NCBI GenBank assembly: GCA_018105865.1
Contig: CM030837.1
Location: 10,070,725-10,134,724, forward strand
DNA: 64,000 nt
Reading direction: 5' to 3'
From: Metaphire vulgaris
Taxonomy: Eukaryota > Annelida > Clitellata > Crassiclitellata > Megascolecidae
The notes under the pieces were generated by a model. That model was given only the letters and a program-made list of their open reading frames with translations. It did no database searches and was not told where the DNA came from. The translations under genes were made by a program, and so were the position numbers. Positions within the stretch are counted from its first letter, which is position 1. Each line of letters starts with the position of its first letter. Shown piece by piece: positions 54,521 through 64,000 of this stretch.

Positions 54521-55289
54521 ACAGATGACCTTTTTGCTTGTCACTACATTTAGGAAGGATGATATTGATCATCTTTTCTTCTTGTCACTTGTTAAATAAT
54601 GTGGTCCGCGAGCTAAGCTGTGAACAAAATAGGGGTCCGCGATCAAAAAAGTTTGGGAACTTCTGTTATTGAAGACAAAGGCAATAAAAATCAGCAGACA
54701 CGGTGGATAAATTAAAATAATCATTGATGGAGTGGAAATAGAGCAGGTAGAAGAATTCTGTTATCATGGAAGCCTGCTTGATGCAAGTCCCAAGTGTCAT
54801 AGAGAAATCAAGAGAAGAATTGCCATAGGGAAAAGCCTTTATGAACAGAAGATAACTACTAAGAAGGACTTTTAACCAAAATCTGAAAAACGATTGGTCA
54901 AAACATTGAACTGGCCAGTGACACTCTATGGATCAGAAACTTGGGCGCTCATGAAAGAAGACATAAAAAGACTAGAGGCATTCGAAATGTGGATCTGGCG
55001 AAGAATGGACAAAAATCAGCTGGACGGGGAAAAATAAGAAACGAAGAAGTCTGGGAGAGGATAGAAGAGAAAAAAGCCTAATTAACACTATTCGTACAAG
55101 ACAAAAGACCATGTTCTGAGAGAAGAATCAAACCTGCTAAAAGAAGTACTAGAAGAAAAGATGAATGGGGAAGCAGAGAAAGGGCGACCAACGCCCGACC
55201 TCTGTTAGACAACAAAAGTCAGAAAGGGAAAAAATCACAATTTAAATTCGTATCAAACATTTAGAAAAGCAAAAAATGCCATAAAACAT

Positions 55290-55470
55290 AATTTAGTCAA
55301 CAGCAATGTTGCATTGTAAAAAAACCAAGTGTTTCCAATAACTGATCAGTCATGCGCGCACGATGAGGTCTAATGATGAGACCACTTTGCGAAAACACTC
55401 GTTCAACTGGAGCAGACGTCCTAGGGCAGCAAAGAATTCTGTTAAAGAATCAACTCCTCTGCTGGTATTT
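55290..55470 (-). pseudogene. hAT transposase C-terminal fragment
   Basis: Minus: RTSAPVERVFSQSGLIIRPH then RARMTDQLLETL, the hAT dimerisation motif. No termini assigned. The nearby AAGGACCAGGACGAGGAC repeats (55690-55760) and those at 56640-56700 and 60195-60215 may be subterminal repeats of the same element. Confidence 0.75.
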
Positions 55471-55787
55471 TAAAGGAAACTCCCAAAACTGGTATTATAA
55501 AGGAAACTCCTCAAACTGGTATTAAAAAGAAACAATGATTACACATTTAGAGTAACTCAAAACAAGTATATAGCCAAAATATAAATCCACATATTACTCT
55601 TACCTTGGAACATGATTATCCGAACAATTGACAATGGTATACAAGTAATTTGGTCCTTATAAGGATTTTTAAAAGACTAAGTTACAAGGACCAGGACGAG
55701 GACCGATCTGCAAAAACGAGGATAAGGACGAGGGCCGAGCCCATAAGAACGAGGATAACTGAAACTGAAACTTGGCATGATTTTAAA
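55471..55787. other. no gene; AAGGAC/GAGGAC repeats
   Basis: The interval ends in GGACCAGGACGAGGACCG, AACGAGGATAAGGACGAG and AACGAGGATAAC words, also seen at 56640-56700 and 60200. Local duplication of TGGTATTATAAAGGAAACTC at 55463-55505. Confidence 0.5.
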
Positions 55788-56059
<272 letters not shown>

Positions 56060-56065
56060 TTCATT

Positions 56066-56515
56066 ACAAGGCGCATTAAGACACTAAAGCACCGCTGCTG
56101 ATTGCTCGAAAAGAAATGTCTTCAGTCTCGATAAGAAAATGTCCCGTGTAGTAGAACGATCACGGAGTTTCAATGGAAGCTTGTTCCAGTAGGTTGGGCC
56201 AAGCTTCGAGAACGCGCGATCGCTGAACTTTGAATTACTCTGAGGAGTAACGAGTAAACGAGTGTCACATGATCGTAATCCGTAGGTTCTGCCTGATGAT
56301 CGGACAAGCATGCAGTCAGTTCTAAGGTATTCAGGTGCATCGCCACGAAGACATTTACCCACTAGTGAGATAATTTTGAACTCAACTCTAGAGATCACCG
56401 GAAGCCAGTGCAGTTCGCGAAGGACTGGCGAAATGTGCTGGTTTCTTCGCGTCTCTGTTATTAAGCGAGCTGCTGCATTCTGTAGTGATTGGAGTATCTT
56501 TAGTTGTGTGATGTT
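56066..56515 (-). pseudogene. L2-type LINE C-terminus (family D-like)
   Basis: Minus frame 56398-56084: MISRVEFKIISLVGKCLRGD, APEYLRTDCMLVRSSGRTYG, AFSKLGPTYWNKLPLKLRDR and RLKTFLFEQSAAVL. Upstream on minus are out-of-frame traces of LQSLQNAAARLIT and HISPVLRELHWLPV (56400-56500). Confidence 0.8.
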
Positions 56516-56707
56516 GTTAAAGGGGCTTAGGAGGCATTACTGCCTGTTTGAAAGCCACTAGAGGAACTAACGGGGCTTGAACTCGCTCCGTCAGCCTGAC
56601 GCTCCAGCAACGTAACCCACTCTGCCATCTTCCGCCTCCATAAGGACGAGGACTGACCCCCCAAGGACGAGGACAAAGGACAAGGACAAGGACTTTGTAA
56701 CTTTGTA

Positions 56708-56935
<228 letters not shown>

Positions 56936-59880
56936 TCTTGAAAGTTCCTCGGAAGGCGGCAGCGTTAAATCTCTGGAGTGTCACTGATATTCGCTGTAGC
57001 AGAAAGGATGTTTCTCTTTCGTCTCCGGATTGACGCTTAAGAAGACCGCCGACTTCCTTTAGGAAGCGGAGACCTTCTTCGTTGATTGGCCCCATCGTCT
57101 CCAGAGCCAGAGGATGAAATGGTACTGCCCAGACAGTTGAAGGTATTTGGCCGTTTTCCTTTCGGCTGCACGTTCGGCTGCAGCACCCGCAGTTGATGCT
57201 GTCTGATGACAGTAGGAAGCGGCGAAAGTGTCTGCGACCGTAACGTCCCAGATAACGCATTTTCTGTCCTCCATGGGATGAGAGTGCAGCCATCCGGTCG
57301 TTTTCCGTCGGATCTTGAAAGACCTGAAGGTTCCTTTGACGACGGGAAACCGGGTTTTATCAGCGAACGACATAAGATATCGTTCAGGGCGGCGTGGCGG
57401 GCGATTCGACCAGGTCCTAGCCGACAGGAGAGACCATGGTGCCCATCTTGTTCGACTAGAGTACCGCATGGACAGCTGTGCGGCATGCACAGTGTCGTTC
57501 CGAGTCGTAGACCAGCTGCTACACGCACTGATTCGTTGTCAAGTCTGAGGCCACAGTTGCTGATAGGCAGTGCAAAGAGCCAGTCACCTGAGTGTTGTGA
57601 TGTCACTGCGTTCAATCTAGCCCTGTCGATGTGACTTGTCTGGCTTGAGAACAAGCTGGAGAATTCTTTCTCGATCAGTGGATTGTCCCATTGTGATTGC
57701 TGATGTTGCTTCTCTATGTTCGGCGTTTGCAGGCTGGTGATACTGCACCATTCTGCGGTTGCCGATGACAGACGTTCGTCTTCCGACAGTGGAGTACCTC
57801 GAAGGATGGCGGACTGTAGTGACGCTGTGCCGGCGGCGGAAGCCAGAAAGGCAGGAAGTGCCAGCGGTGACACGCGTCGAATTCCGAATCCTCCATGTCT
57901 GATTGGAAGAGAAGCCTGAATCCACTGAGAATCCGATAATGAAATGTTCAACACGGATGACAGGCATTCACGAAGCATGTTGTCAAACTTTTCAAGCAAC
58001 GGATGTTGCATACAGGGTGTCGCTCTTAGAGTGAAGAGCATTCGCTGAAAACCAAGCGAACAACGGAGGATGATAAGCGCCTCCTGGCTGTCCAATAGCG
58101 GCATACGTGAAAATCCTACTGAAAGTTTTGAGATGATTGACTCCAAGGCATTTGTCAGGGCAGCACCTGTTGATAATGGTGCTCCTAACAAGCATGCGTC
58201 ATCCGGATTGGTAAGAGTGAATAGATTCAAGGGATGTGTAGTTGTCGATTTCGAGATAATTTCGCATTTGCTGGTGTTCAAACTTAGGCCGATTGTAATT
58301 GCCTCATCTTTTAGAATTTCTACATCCTTTGCCACCACAGTGCTTGCTCCTCCAAGGCTTACGTCATCCAGATATCCGATCACTAATGGAGATTTCAGAC
58401 GCATTAGCAGTTGTAGTGGCAAACAGAACAAAAGGGGGCCCAGTGGGTCACCTTGCTGCGCACCTCTTTGGGAAGTGATTGAGAATTCTCCAAATTTTAG
58501 AATTGACGGCTTGCTATAGGCCAGGTGGCAATAAGGGTAAATGTCCGGAATGTGTGAGCATACGGCTGAGAGCATAGCTGCTCGGCTTAAGCTGTTGAAG
58601 GCGTTGCTAAAATCCAGTTTTACTAGCACTTCGTCATCGTGCATCTGTTCGACGAACCGCCTCGCTGAATGCACAGCAGCTTCGCATCCTCCAGGAATGC
58701 CAACACCGAGTTGCTTTGGCGCGAAGAAGTTGCAGAGTTGGCAAATGGCGTACGTGTTGGCACATTTCGAAGCAAGCCGTCGCCAATAGTACCCGATGGC
58801 TATTGGCCGGAGACCTCCTGTCTTTTTCTGGAGTGCCATGAGTGTTCCTCCAAATAGCACAGGAGACACCGGTTCTGGGCAGATGCCTCTTAAAAGGAGA
58901 TTGATGAAGGAAGTCAAGGACGAAAGCAACATATTGCCAGCTTCTTTGCATTTTATAAGCGACAGAATGTGTTGCGGACGAATACCGTCAGGCCCTCCGG
59001 CTGATCCTGGCGGAAAAGAGCGGATGGCCTTCAGCACATCATTCCGTGATGCCTGGAAGACAGTCGAAGGCAGTTGCTGTGAAGGCATTGATTCACTTGC
59101 CTCTGGCTCTGGATGTTTTGTTAGCAGCTCTCTCAGTCTATCTCTGTTTGGCAGAACTGGTTCATCCTCTGAACAAAGAATTCTCACAGCAGCACGAATA
59201 TTGCCCTCTTCCAACTTTGCAGACACGGCAGCTGCAGTTTTTTCATCCCTTGAAAAGACTTTTCGAGAAGTGTCAAAATGACCTGAAGATTTTACCGTGG
59301 TGAGCATGAAATCATTGGAAAACGAAGTTTCTGAGAATACGGTAACATTTTTCTTAATTCGAGTTGACAGAAGCTGTCTTTTACCGCCTCTCTTAGGTAC
59401 GGGGAGGATGTATTCGCCAAAATGTAAAAGTTTCGACCACAGATTGCAGTTGTCTGGGTGGGCCACGATGTCATCTAAAAGCTTGCTTAATGCCTCACTC
59501 ACAGAAGGACGTGCGCTTGCTGGTATGTGCCTCAAGAGTCGACCTGAAACGCACGGATGTGACAGCAGAGTGCTGTCAGTCGAGCTTTCGGCGTTGTCTA
59601 CTTTCTGATCAGCGATCTTATCTGAATCTGGTCGGTTGGAAAGTTCCGCGTTCTTACGTTGGTCGACGGAGGAATGTAAGATGGACGCTGGCTCTCTGTG
59701 TGACCCTGGGCAAGGGCTGTTGCGTGGACCATGTCTATGAATTAGACCAGCACGGTTGTGTAGTTGCCTAACTTGGTGACACACACTGCAAATGCCCTTC
59801 GCTTTTTGTAACGTCTGCGAAGTTGGCCACGGTTGGTCCGAAGGCAAAGACATTTAGCGACGGGAGACGTCTAACTGGAG
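56936..59880 (-). mobile_element. R2-type (restriction-like endonuclease) non-LTR retrotransposon, near full length
   Basis: Single-ORF retrotransposon, 2.9 kb, on minus. The 5' end lies near 59880 after a (GAC)n-like run (59878-59901); the 3' end meets the ATT repeat at 56935. Related fragments at 10145 and 24542 have a different 3' untranslated part, so they form a separate subfamily. No second ORF and no APE endonuclease; the nuclease is at the C-terminus, as in R2, NeSL, R4 or related clades. Confidence 0.8.
57037..59853 (-). CDS. reverse transcriptase with C-terminal restriction-like endonuclease, frameshifted at the end
   Basis: 938-codon frame starting at ATG 59853, directly after an in-frame TAA (TAAATG). 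Residues 22-48 form a C-x2-C...H-x-H...C finger; 273-300 (AIRSFPPGSAGGPDGIRP) begin the RT; 345-354 GGLRPIAIGY; 411-419 VKLDFSNAF with catalytic D414; 466-473 QQGDPLGP; 494-497 YLDD, with Leu in place of the usual Ala. 794-810 CPCG...HGLSC is the finger before the nuclease; 819-820 RH; 852-855 RPDG is the nuclease PD. A lost base near 57262 throws residue 864 onward out of frame: WDVTVADTFAASYCHQ continues in a second frame, and a further shift near 57110 leads to a third (57110-56931), which ends QRISVTLQRFNAAAFRGTF. So the RLE is truncated and the copy is probably inactive. Confidence 0.85.
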   Translation of the reverse strand: MSLPSDQPWPTSQTLQKAKGICSVCHQVRQLHNRAGLIHRHGPRNSPCPGSHREPASILHSSVDQRKNAELSNRPDSDKIADQKVDNAESSTDSTLLSHPCVSGRLLRHIPASARPSVSEALSKLLDDIVAHPDNCNLWSKLLHFGEYILPVPKRGGKRQLLSTRIKKNVTVFSETSFSNDFMLTTVKSSGHFDTSRKVFSRDEKTAAAVSAKLEEGNIRAAVRILCSEDEPVLPNRDRLRELLTKHPEPEASESMPSQQLPSTVFQASRNDVLKAIRSFPPGSAGGPDGIRPQHILSLIKCKEAGNMLLSSLTSFINLLLRGICPEPVSPVLFGGTLMALQKKTGGLRPIAIGYYWRRLASKCANTYAICQLCNFFAPKQLGVGIPGGCEAAVHSARRFVEQMHDDEVLVKLDFSNAFNSLSRAAMLSAVCSHIPDIYPYCHLAYSKPSILKFGEFSITSQRGAQQGDPLGPLLFCLPLQLLMRLKSPLVIGYLDDVSLGGASTVVAKDVEILKDEAITIGLSLNTSKCEIISKSTTTHPLNLFTLTNPDDACLLGAPLSTGAALTNALESIISKLSVGFSRMPLLDSQEALIILRCSLGFQRMLFTLRATPCMQHPLLEKFDNMLRECLSSVLNISLSDSQWIQASLPIRHGGFGIRRVSPLALPAFLASAAGTASLQSAILRGTPLSEDERLSSATAEWCSITSLQTPNIEKQHQQSQWDNPLIEKEFSSLFSSQTSHIDRARLNAVTSQHSGDWLFALPISNCGLRLDNESVRVAAGLRLGTTLCMPHSCPCGTLVEQDGHHGLSCRLGPGRIARHAALNDILCRSLIKPGFPSSKEPSGLSRSDGKRPDGCTLIPWRTENALSGTLRSQTLSPLPTVIRQHQLRVLQPNVQPKGKRPNTFNCLGSTISSSGSGDDGANQRRRSPLPKGSRRSS

Positions 59881-60276
59881 ACGACGACGACGACGACGAC
59901 GTCCACAGAATGTTTACGAATTGCGGCCATTTTTAACGGTGAAGTTAGACAAAGATTTAACGCTAAATTTACGAAATCCCGACCGAAAATTACGACAGTG
60001 TACTGGTAGGCAGGTGCGACAAACGAAAATCTCCGATAGTATACGTTTACTGAATGAGAATAAAGGTCGCAATTCGAAATAAATAGATAAAAATCCACGA
60101 CTCAACGGAATATCAACTGCCACGCTGCAGCGCCACCTACCGAATTCAAAATAATAATAATAATAATAATAATGACATCAAATTGGTCATTAAGAAGCCC
60201 TTAAGGACAAGGACCAGGACAAAAATTGACATCACTATCACCTGGCATTTTCTATGTATACCTCCATCTTTTAGGG
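59878..60276. other. no gene; (GAC)n and (AAT)n short repeats
   Basis: 59878-59901 GACGAC run; 60149-60172 AATAAT run; AAGGACAAGGACCAGGAC at 60202-60219 as in 55690 and 56640, possibly the far end of a hAT interrupted by the retrotransposon. Confidence 0.5.
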
Positions 60277-61484
60277 CAGGGGAGCACAGCCCGCGGGCCT
60301 GATCCCGCCAGCCAAAGGTTTTTATCCGGCCCGCGGGACAATTTCGAACAACACAAGAAACAGGCCAGTTACTAAAATTTTCTGTAGAAAATGTAGATCA
60401 TGATAATTTTTTAATACAATCCATGGATCTTTTTAATACAATCCATGGATCCATTCATCTCCACTGGAGTAACAAATTGTGCGATATCTAACAACCGGAT
60501 ACGTACCGGATACGTTGGTTGGTGGGCGGTAAAAATGTCTTAAAGCGTTCTTTTAACGCATGTTTCTCTTAAATTTTAATATCTATTTCTACGACTACTG
60601 AAGATATCTCAGTCCGAAATGAAAAAGTGGTAAGTAGATTTCAATAAACGACAGTTTAATGCTGAATGTAAACATCATTATTTAATGGGCTCGCTTGACA
60701 GTAAATTAATGTGTTTGATTTGTCGCGAATCAGCCAGAATATTCTTCAGAATACAGTTGTAGGTGCCATTATGAAACAAAGCGTTCTGATACTTATAATG
60801 ACTTGCAAGGTGAGCTGAGAATACAAAAAAATTGAGCAGCCAAAAATACTCTGTCGGTCGAGCAAATTATTTCCGCCAAGAAGGCTGACCAAGTGTTTCA
60901 CACGGGCCAACTGCAAAGTGGTCCAGGTGATTGCCAAATCTTCGCAGCCTTTCTCAGACGGCTAATTTGTTTCGCGAATATCTCTTAAGCATTTGCACAG
61001 AAATATATCCAGGAAAAGAACATGTTCTGCAAAGTTCCGAAATCATGGTTTGGGAGTACATTTTGTGTGAGCAGACTCTCTCTAGCATGAACCTGAATAA
61101 GACTAATTTGCGACCAAGCCACTTTAAATGCCACTTCTTAAATGTCAAGCCACTTCCACTTTAAATGAACTAGAGCCAAACATTGAGAAAGTAGTTAAAG
61201 GCATTCAGTCTAATCCATCACATTAGATTAGAATTATTAGATCATTATATTAATTCATATCTTTGCAGACTGCACGTTGTACGTTGATAGGAAAATAAAT
61301 AAAATACTGTTGTTTATTGACTCACTTTTATACAGTTGTATGAGTATTGAGTAGTTCAATGACACGTAATATATTAACGTATTTTGAGGCTACTATTATA
61401 CAACATGCATTTTGTTTGTTCGGCCCGCGAACTATGTGAGAACATTGAATTTGGCCCTCCGTCTCAAAAGGTTGTGCACCCCTG
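60277..61484. mobile_element. hAT element (GTF2IRD2/ZBED type) with internal deletion
   Basis: Ends CAGGGGAGCACAGCCCGCGG and GGTTGTGCACCCCTG, with CCCGCGGGCC/CGGCCCGCGAAC subterminal repeats. Flanks CTTTTAGG (60268-60275) and TTTTTAGG (61485-61492) match at 7 of 8. Confidence 0.8.
60610..61165 (+). pseudogene. hAT transposase relic, GTF2IRD2/SCAND3-like
   Basis: Plus-strand pieces in shifting frames: VDFNKRQFNAECKHHYLMGS, LDSKLMCLICRESARIF (BED C-x2-C), CRCHYETKRSDTYNDLQGEL (H-x-H part), IAKSSQPFSDG, LLSICTEIYPGKEHVLQSSE and CEQTLSSMNLNKTNLRPSHF (C-terminal dimerisation region). The order follows GTF2IRD2-like hAT transposases but the catalytic middle is deleted. Confidence 0.7.
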
Positions 61485-61499
61485 TTTTTAGGTCGATTA

Positions 61500-61690
61500 A
61501 ACCAAGTGTTTGTTCCTCTCAGCTGTCGACACCTGCAGAATTCTACTAGGGTTTTCCTCTGTTATTTCTAAATTCCAGTCCATACAGTCCAATGCAAGTG
61601 ACTTCTTCAACAATTGAGGCGTTCCAATCGCCTATTACAATTACATGACTTGTGCCCTTTACTCTTTCTAAGAGATTATCAGTTGTCACA
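61500..61690 (-). pseudogene. APE-type endonuclease fragment of a LINE
   Basis: Minus: HVIVIGDWNASIVEEVTCIG followed by LYGLEFRNNRGKP, the GDxN catalytic block and the 'G-xx-N-x-RG' block of RTE-type APE domains. Confidence 0.65.
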
Positions 61691-61744
61691 GAGAATTAGC
61701 TGTAAATTGTTGTAAATGCGACTAAAAGTGAGCAAAATGATTTT

Positions 61745-62760
61745 GCAAATCAGAAGCTCTGAATAGGATTAGTGGTTGGCTAAATGACAATACTAGTGAT
61801 AGTTCGGATGCGGACGTGGCATCACATGACGAAGACAAATTGGACCATCCACAGGAGATGAGTCAGTCTAATGCTGATAAGGGATGCAATGATTCCTTGT
61901 CACTGATGAAAGTTTGGCAGTTGCCAGTGATATCAGCGACCAAACTGTTGAGGTAGTTAGTACACAAAACCACAGGTTATATGTAGACTAGAGATTATAT
62001 GTAGCACCATAGCAGCGTCAGGACGAACTTGGGACTCTGTTCCTCCCAACAAGTCACAGACAGTTCAAGTCAATCTAATTACGGAAAAGGCCTGGGCTGC
62101 GGATGCTGCAAGGAAAATAGGGACAATGACTGATGTATTTTCTTTGTTTGTACCGGATTCAATGCTGAATGACATACTGAAGTATACCAACGCCCAACAA
62201 ATATGCTCTGCAGTCGGAAGGGAAAGACCCACTGAGTTGCATTTCAGTTACACTTCTGGAGCTGAAAGTCGTTACAGGTTTGCTGTATTTGATGCCTGCA
62301 AGGGACAACACTAGTCAACGAGACAACTATGGAGTTCTTGATCACTCGGACCACCCAAGTTTACCGTTACCATGTCAATAAATCGTTTCGAAGTAGTTCT
62401 TTCCCGCATGCAATTCGATGAACGTGAAACGCGTGGAGTTCGCCGTCAGTCAGATAGGCCTACATTTGCTCCATTTCGTTACATGTGAACCGCATTTATT
62501 GCCAACTGTTTGGAAAACGATGTTGTGTCACCACACAGGACAATAAAGTAGATGAGCAGCTCATGCCATTTCGTGGGCGATACCCATTTTAAAAATACTA
62601 ACCAAAACCAAACAAATATGGTATGAAAGTATGGCTGCTAGTTGACTCGGAGTTCTATTATGTACACGTACAATGCGAAACCGAAGACCTACAGTAGACA
62701 AGAAGGCGATGTTGTGCAAAACAACTCTCTGTTGGGATCCTATACTTAAAACTAGCAACA
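61745..62760 (+). pseudogene. piggyBac transposase
   Basis: Plus strand in several frames: acidic N-terminus (SDSSDADVASHDEDKLDHPQ), then MTDVFSLFVPDSMLNDILKY with TNAQ (62126-62190), RFEVVLSRMQFDERETRGVR (about 62385-62440), RPTFAPFRY, NKVDEQLMPFRGRYPF (62545-62590; catalytic D-E region) and PKPNKYGMKVWLLVDSEFYY. At least four stops or shifts; the C-terminal Cys-rich finger is missing. Confidence 0.75.
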
Positions 62761-62763
62761 ACT

Positions 62764-62832
62764 AGTTGGCCCCATGCGTAGAAGTTGCCACCCCAATGCC
62801 CTCCACTTGCCAAATCCTGGAGCCGCCACTGC
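62764..62832. mobile_element. single hAT terminus
   Basis: CCAAATCCTGGAGCCGCCACTG is the complement of a CAGTGGCGGCTCC hAT end. No partner seen. Confidence 0.5.
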
Positions 62833-63016
62833 TATGACTATGTATAATTATTTGCATTTAATATGTCACAAATAAATAGTTTGACAATAATGTAATAAAC
62901 AAATAGTTTTATAACTTTGTTATACGTGGCTGCTGTTTGGGGTCATTTTGACCCCGTCATGCGTTAACGTTTGTAAAAAGCTCATGCGCTCTAGGGTTAA
63001 TCAATTCATTAAAATA

Positions 63017-63166
63017 TTTTCATACATTAAGTCTACTTCTTCATTCTCGTGATGTTGGCATGCATACTTGTATCACAGCTATATCAACTGGTTTTCATAC
63101 ATTAAGTCTACTTCTTCATTCTCGTGATGTTGGCATGCATACTTGAATCACAGCTATATCAACTGG
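63017..63166 (+). repeat. 75-bp tandem duplication
   Basis: 63017-63091 and 63092-63166 differ by one base (T/A). Unit starts TTTTCATACATTAAGTCTAC. Confidence 0.95.
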
Positions 63167-63184
63167 TTCAACCTGACTTAGCAC

Positions 63185-63330
63185 CTCTAATAAAGCATTC
63201 CTTATTTGCGACAAAATTTGACGTATTGATATTTTGACATATCTGGAATCAGCACCTTTCATTTAGGTCAAATCAGCAAAAATACTTAGTTCAGTCGATT
63301 TTTTTGTTTAAAATGTAGACCAGTGTTACC
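63185..63330 (+). repeat. unnamed dispersed repeat (family X), copy 3, end fragment
   Basis: TTATTTGCGACAAAATTTGA, CACCTTTCATTTAGGTCAAA and the end ATGTAGACCAGTGTTA match 50100-50285 in reverse complement. Confidence 0.75.
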
Positions 63331-63590
63331 ATCCGCTTTATCTGTCAGAGCATACAAACGACGTAATAGTGAGGTGGCCGTGCTTGTGGTACATGCAGGA
63401 GATAAGAAGACATAACTTTAGCGAATTAGAATTTAGTCGCCATTAAAAGCCTTTGCGTGCCCTTGAGTGCAGCAGGAAAGAATTGCGGAATTGCGGACAT
63501 GGATCCGAATCTCGCAGAAATGTTTGCGTCACTGATTTCCACTACCCTTTCGCTACTCTGACTCTCTGATAGACATATAGAGGAAGTGCT
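63331..63590. other. no gene recognised
   Basis: No frame or repeat of note. Confidence 0.5.
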
Positions 63591-63680
63591 CGACATCATC
63601 ATCATCGTCGTCATCTTCATCGTCGTCGTCATTATCCATCAAATTCATCATCATCGTCATCATTCATGACCATTGTCATC

Positions 63681-63770
<90 letters not shown>

Positions 63771-63800
63771 GTCGTCGTCGTGGTCAAGCCGCCGCCGCCG
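63591..63800 (-). repeat. (ATC)n-rich compound microsatellite
   Basis: ATC/GTC runs from 63595, a pure (ATC)n of about 26 units at 63693-63770, then GTC and GCC units. Methionine- or aspartate-only frames are artefacts. Confidence 0.95.
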
Positions 63801-64000
63801 TCGTCATCATGCACTACTTAAGTAGAATCTCATAGCGCTTTCGAAAAGCAGCATCGCCGTATGATTGAAATAAATCATGTTGTTTGAGTGCGCACTCAAA
63901 TATTTATGTTTTAGTTACATTTCGACAACAGTCCAGTGTCAATAGCAGCCGATGATCGTTTGGGACTTTATAATCCGTCTGACAAAAATTTGAAGTTTTC
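63801..64000. other. nothing recognised to the window end
   Basis: Contains TCTCATAGCGCTTTCGAAAAGCAGC, faintly like the complement of a LINE tail (AGCGCTATGAGA). Not enough for a call. Confidence 0.3.

Larger units (their letters stand above)
53216..54665. mobile_element. outer hAT element with 8-bp target duplication
   Basis: Ends CAGCGGTTTCCAAACTGTGG and its diverged complement AAGTTTGGGAACTTCTG. Flanks TTATAGAA (53208-53215) and TTATTGAA (54666-54673) match at 7 of 8. Inner TGGTCCGCGGACC/GGGGTCCGCGATC repeats. Without the inner element only about 260 bp remain, so it is a MITE. Confidence 0.85.
52290..55205 (+). mobile_element. RTE3 LINE split by nested hAT elements
   Basis: Left part 52290-53215: NNKAEGIDTIPAEMLKNLRE, TECGDFRTISLLCHTSKI, EEQCGFR (out of frame), FVDDKAIMANSNHVLQTL (palm FADD position changed to VDD). 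Right part 54674-55205: EIEQVEEFCYHGSLLDASPK, RRIAIGKSL, LYGSETWALMKEDIKRLEAF, and EAEKGRPTPD. The text runs on if 53216-54673 is removed (GGAATTTAAATCT...GAAGACAAAGGCAAT, compare 40400-40420). Numerous frameshifts. No poly-repeat tail found. Confidence 0.75.
61740..63000 (+). mobile_element. piggyBac-type element, right end intact
   Basis: The right terminus reads GCTCATGCGCTCTAGGG followed by TTAA (62997-63000), with TTTGGGGTCATTTTGACCCC just inside. Both are usual for piggyBac. Left terminus not found; the left boundary is where transposase similarity begins. Confidence 0.7.

Overview
The window is metazoan nuclear DNA, AT-rich and packed with mobile elements. It has eukaryotic retrotransposons (CR1/L2, RTE, R2-type and LTR), cut-and-paste transposons (hAT, mariner, piggyBac), SINEs derived from 5S rRNA and tRNA, long microsatellites, splice-site-like signals and a TTAGGG motif. 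There are no operons or bacterial signals. The mixture suits an invertebrate or basal deuterostome (sponge, cnidarian, hemichordate or amphioxus are all possible); I cannot name the phylum from sequence alone.

Layout. 1-990: end of an L2-type LINE (family A). 991-5865: LTR retrotransposon on the minus strand with recognisable LTRs, primer-binding site, polypurine tract and broken gag, itself invaded by a DNA transposon end and an L2-type LINE. 6356-11380: hAT-like terminus followed by a stack of LINEs (CR1-type family B; RTE with a 15-bp target duplication; R2-type fragment). 11512-13194: hAT element with an 8-bp target duplication and a second inverted-repeat element inside it. 14690-22000: RTE LINEs in both orientations around a 2.4-kb DNA transposon (17319-19710) that I cannot assign to a superfamily. 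22738-22840: two adjacent perfect hairpins. 24322-25601: inverted-repeat element carrying an R2-type LINE. 28765-31527: hAT element with a perfect 8-bp duplication around a LINE. 32098-32399 and 41122-41367: two small hAT MITEs. 33895-34487: two SINEs head to head. 34517-35684: mariner with a copied-in 179-bp block. 43773-45540: hAT transposase. 48300-52035: several LINEs, including the longest L2 reading frame. 52280-55200: RTE LINE split by a hAT that is itself split by a second hAT. 56936-59880: nearly full-length R2-type retrotransposon. 60277-61484: deleted hAT of the GTF2IRD2/ZBED type. 61740-63000: piggyBac remnant.

Host coding content is very low. The best candidate is a plus-strand gene with a signal-peptide exon (33181-33290) and an ectodomain-like exon (41833-42059). 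Their splice phases match across an 8.5-kb intron filled with SINEs, mariner, MITEs and LINE pieces. A second, weaker trace is a conserved-looking protein fragment at 52085-52277, broken by a palindrome.

The repeats interact rather than cooperate. LINE 3' tails have grown into microsatellites, elements insert into each other with clear target duplications, and several perfect foldbacks with 3- to 11-nt loops sit at element junctions. LINE family names A, B, C, D and RTE1, RTE2, RTE3, and repeat family X, are local labels used only in this annotation.
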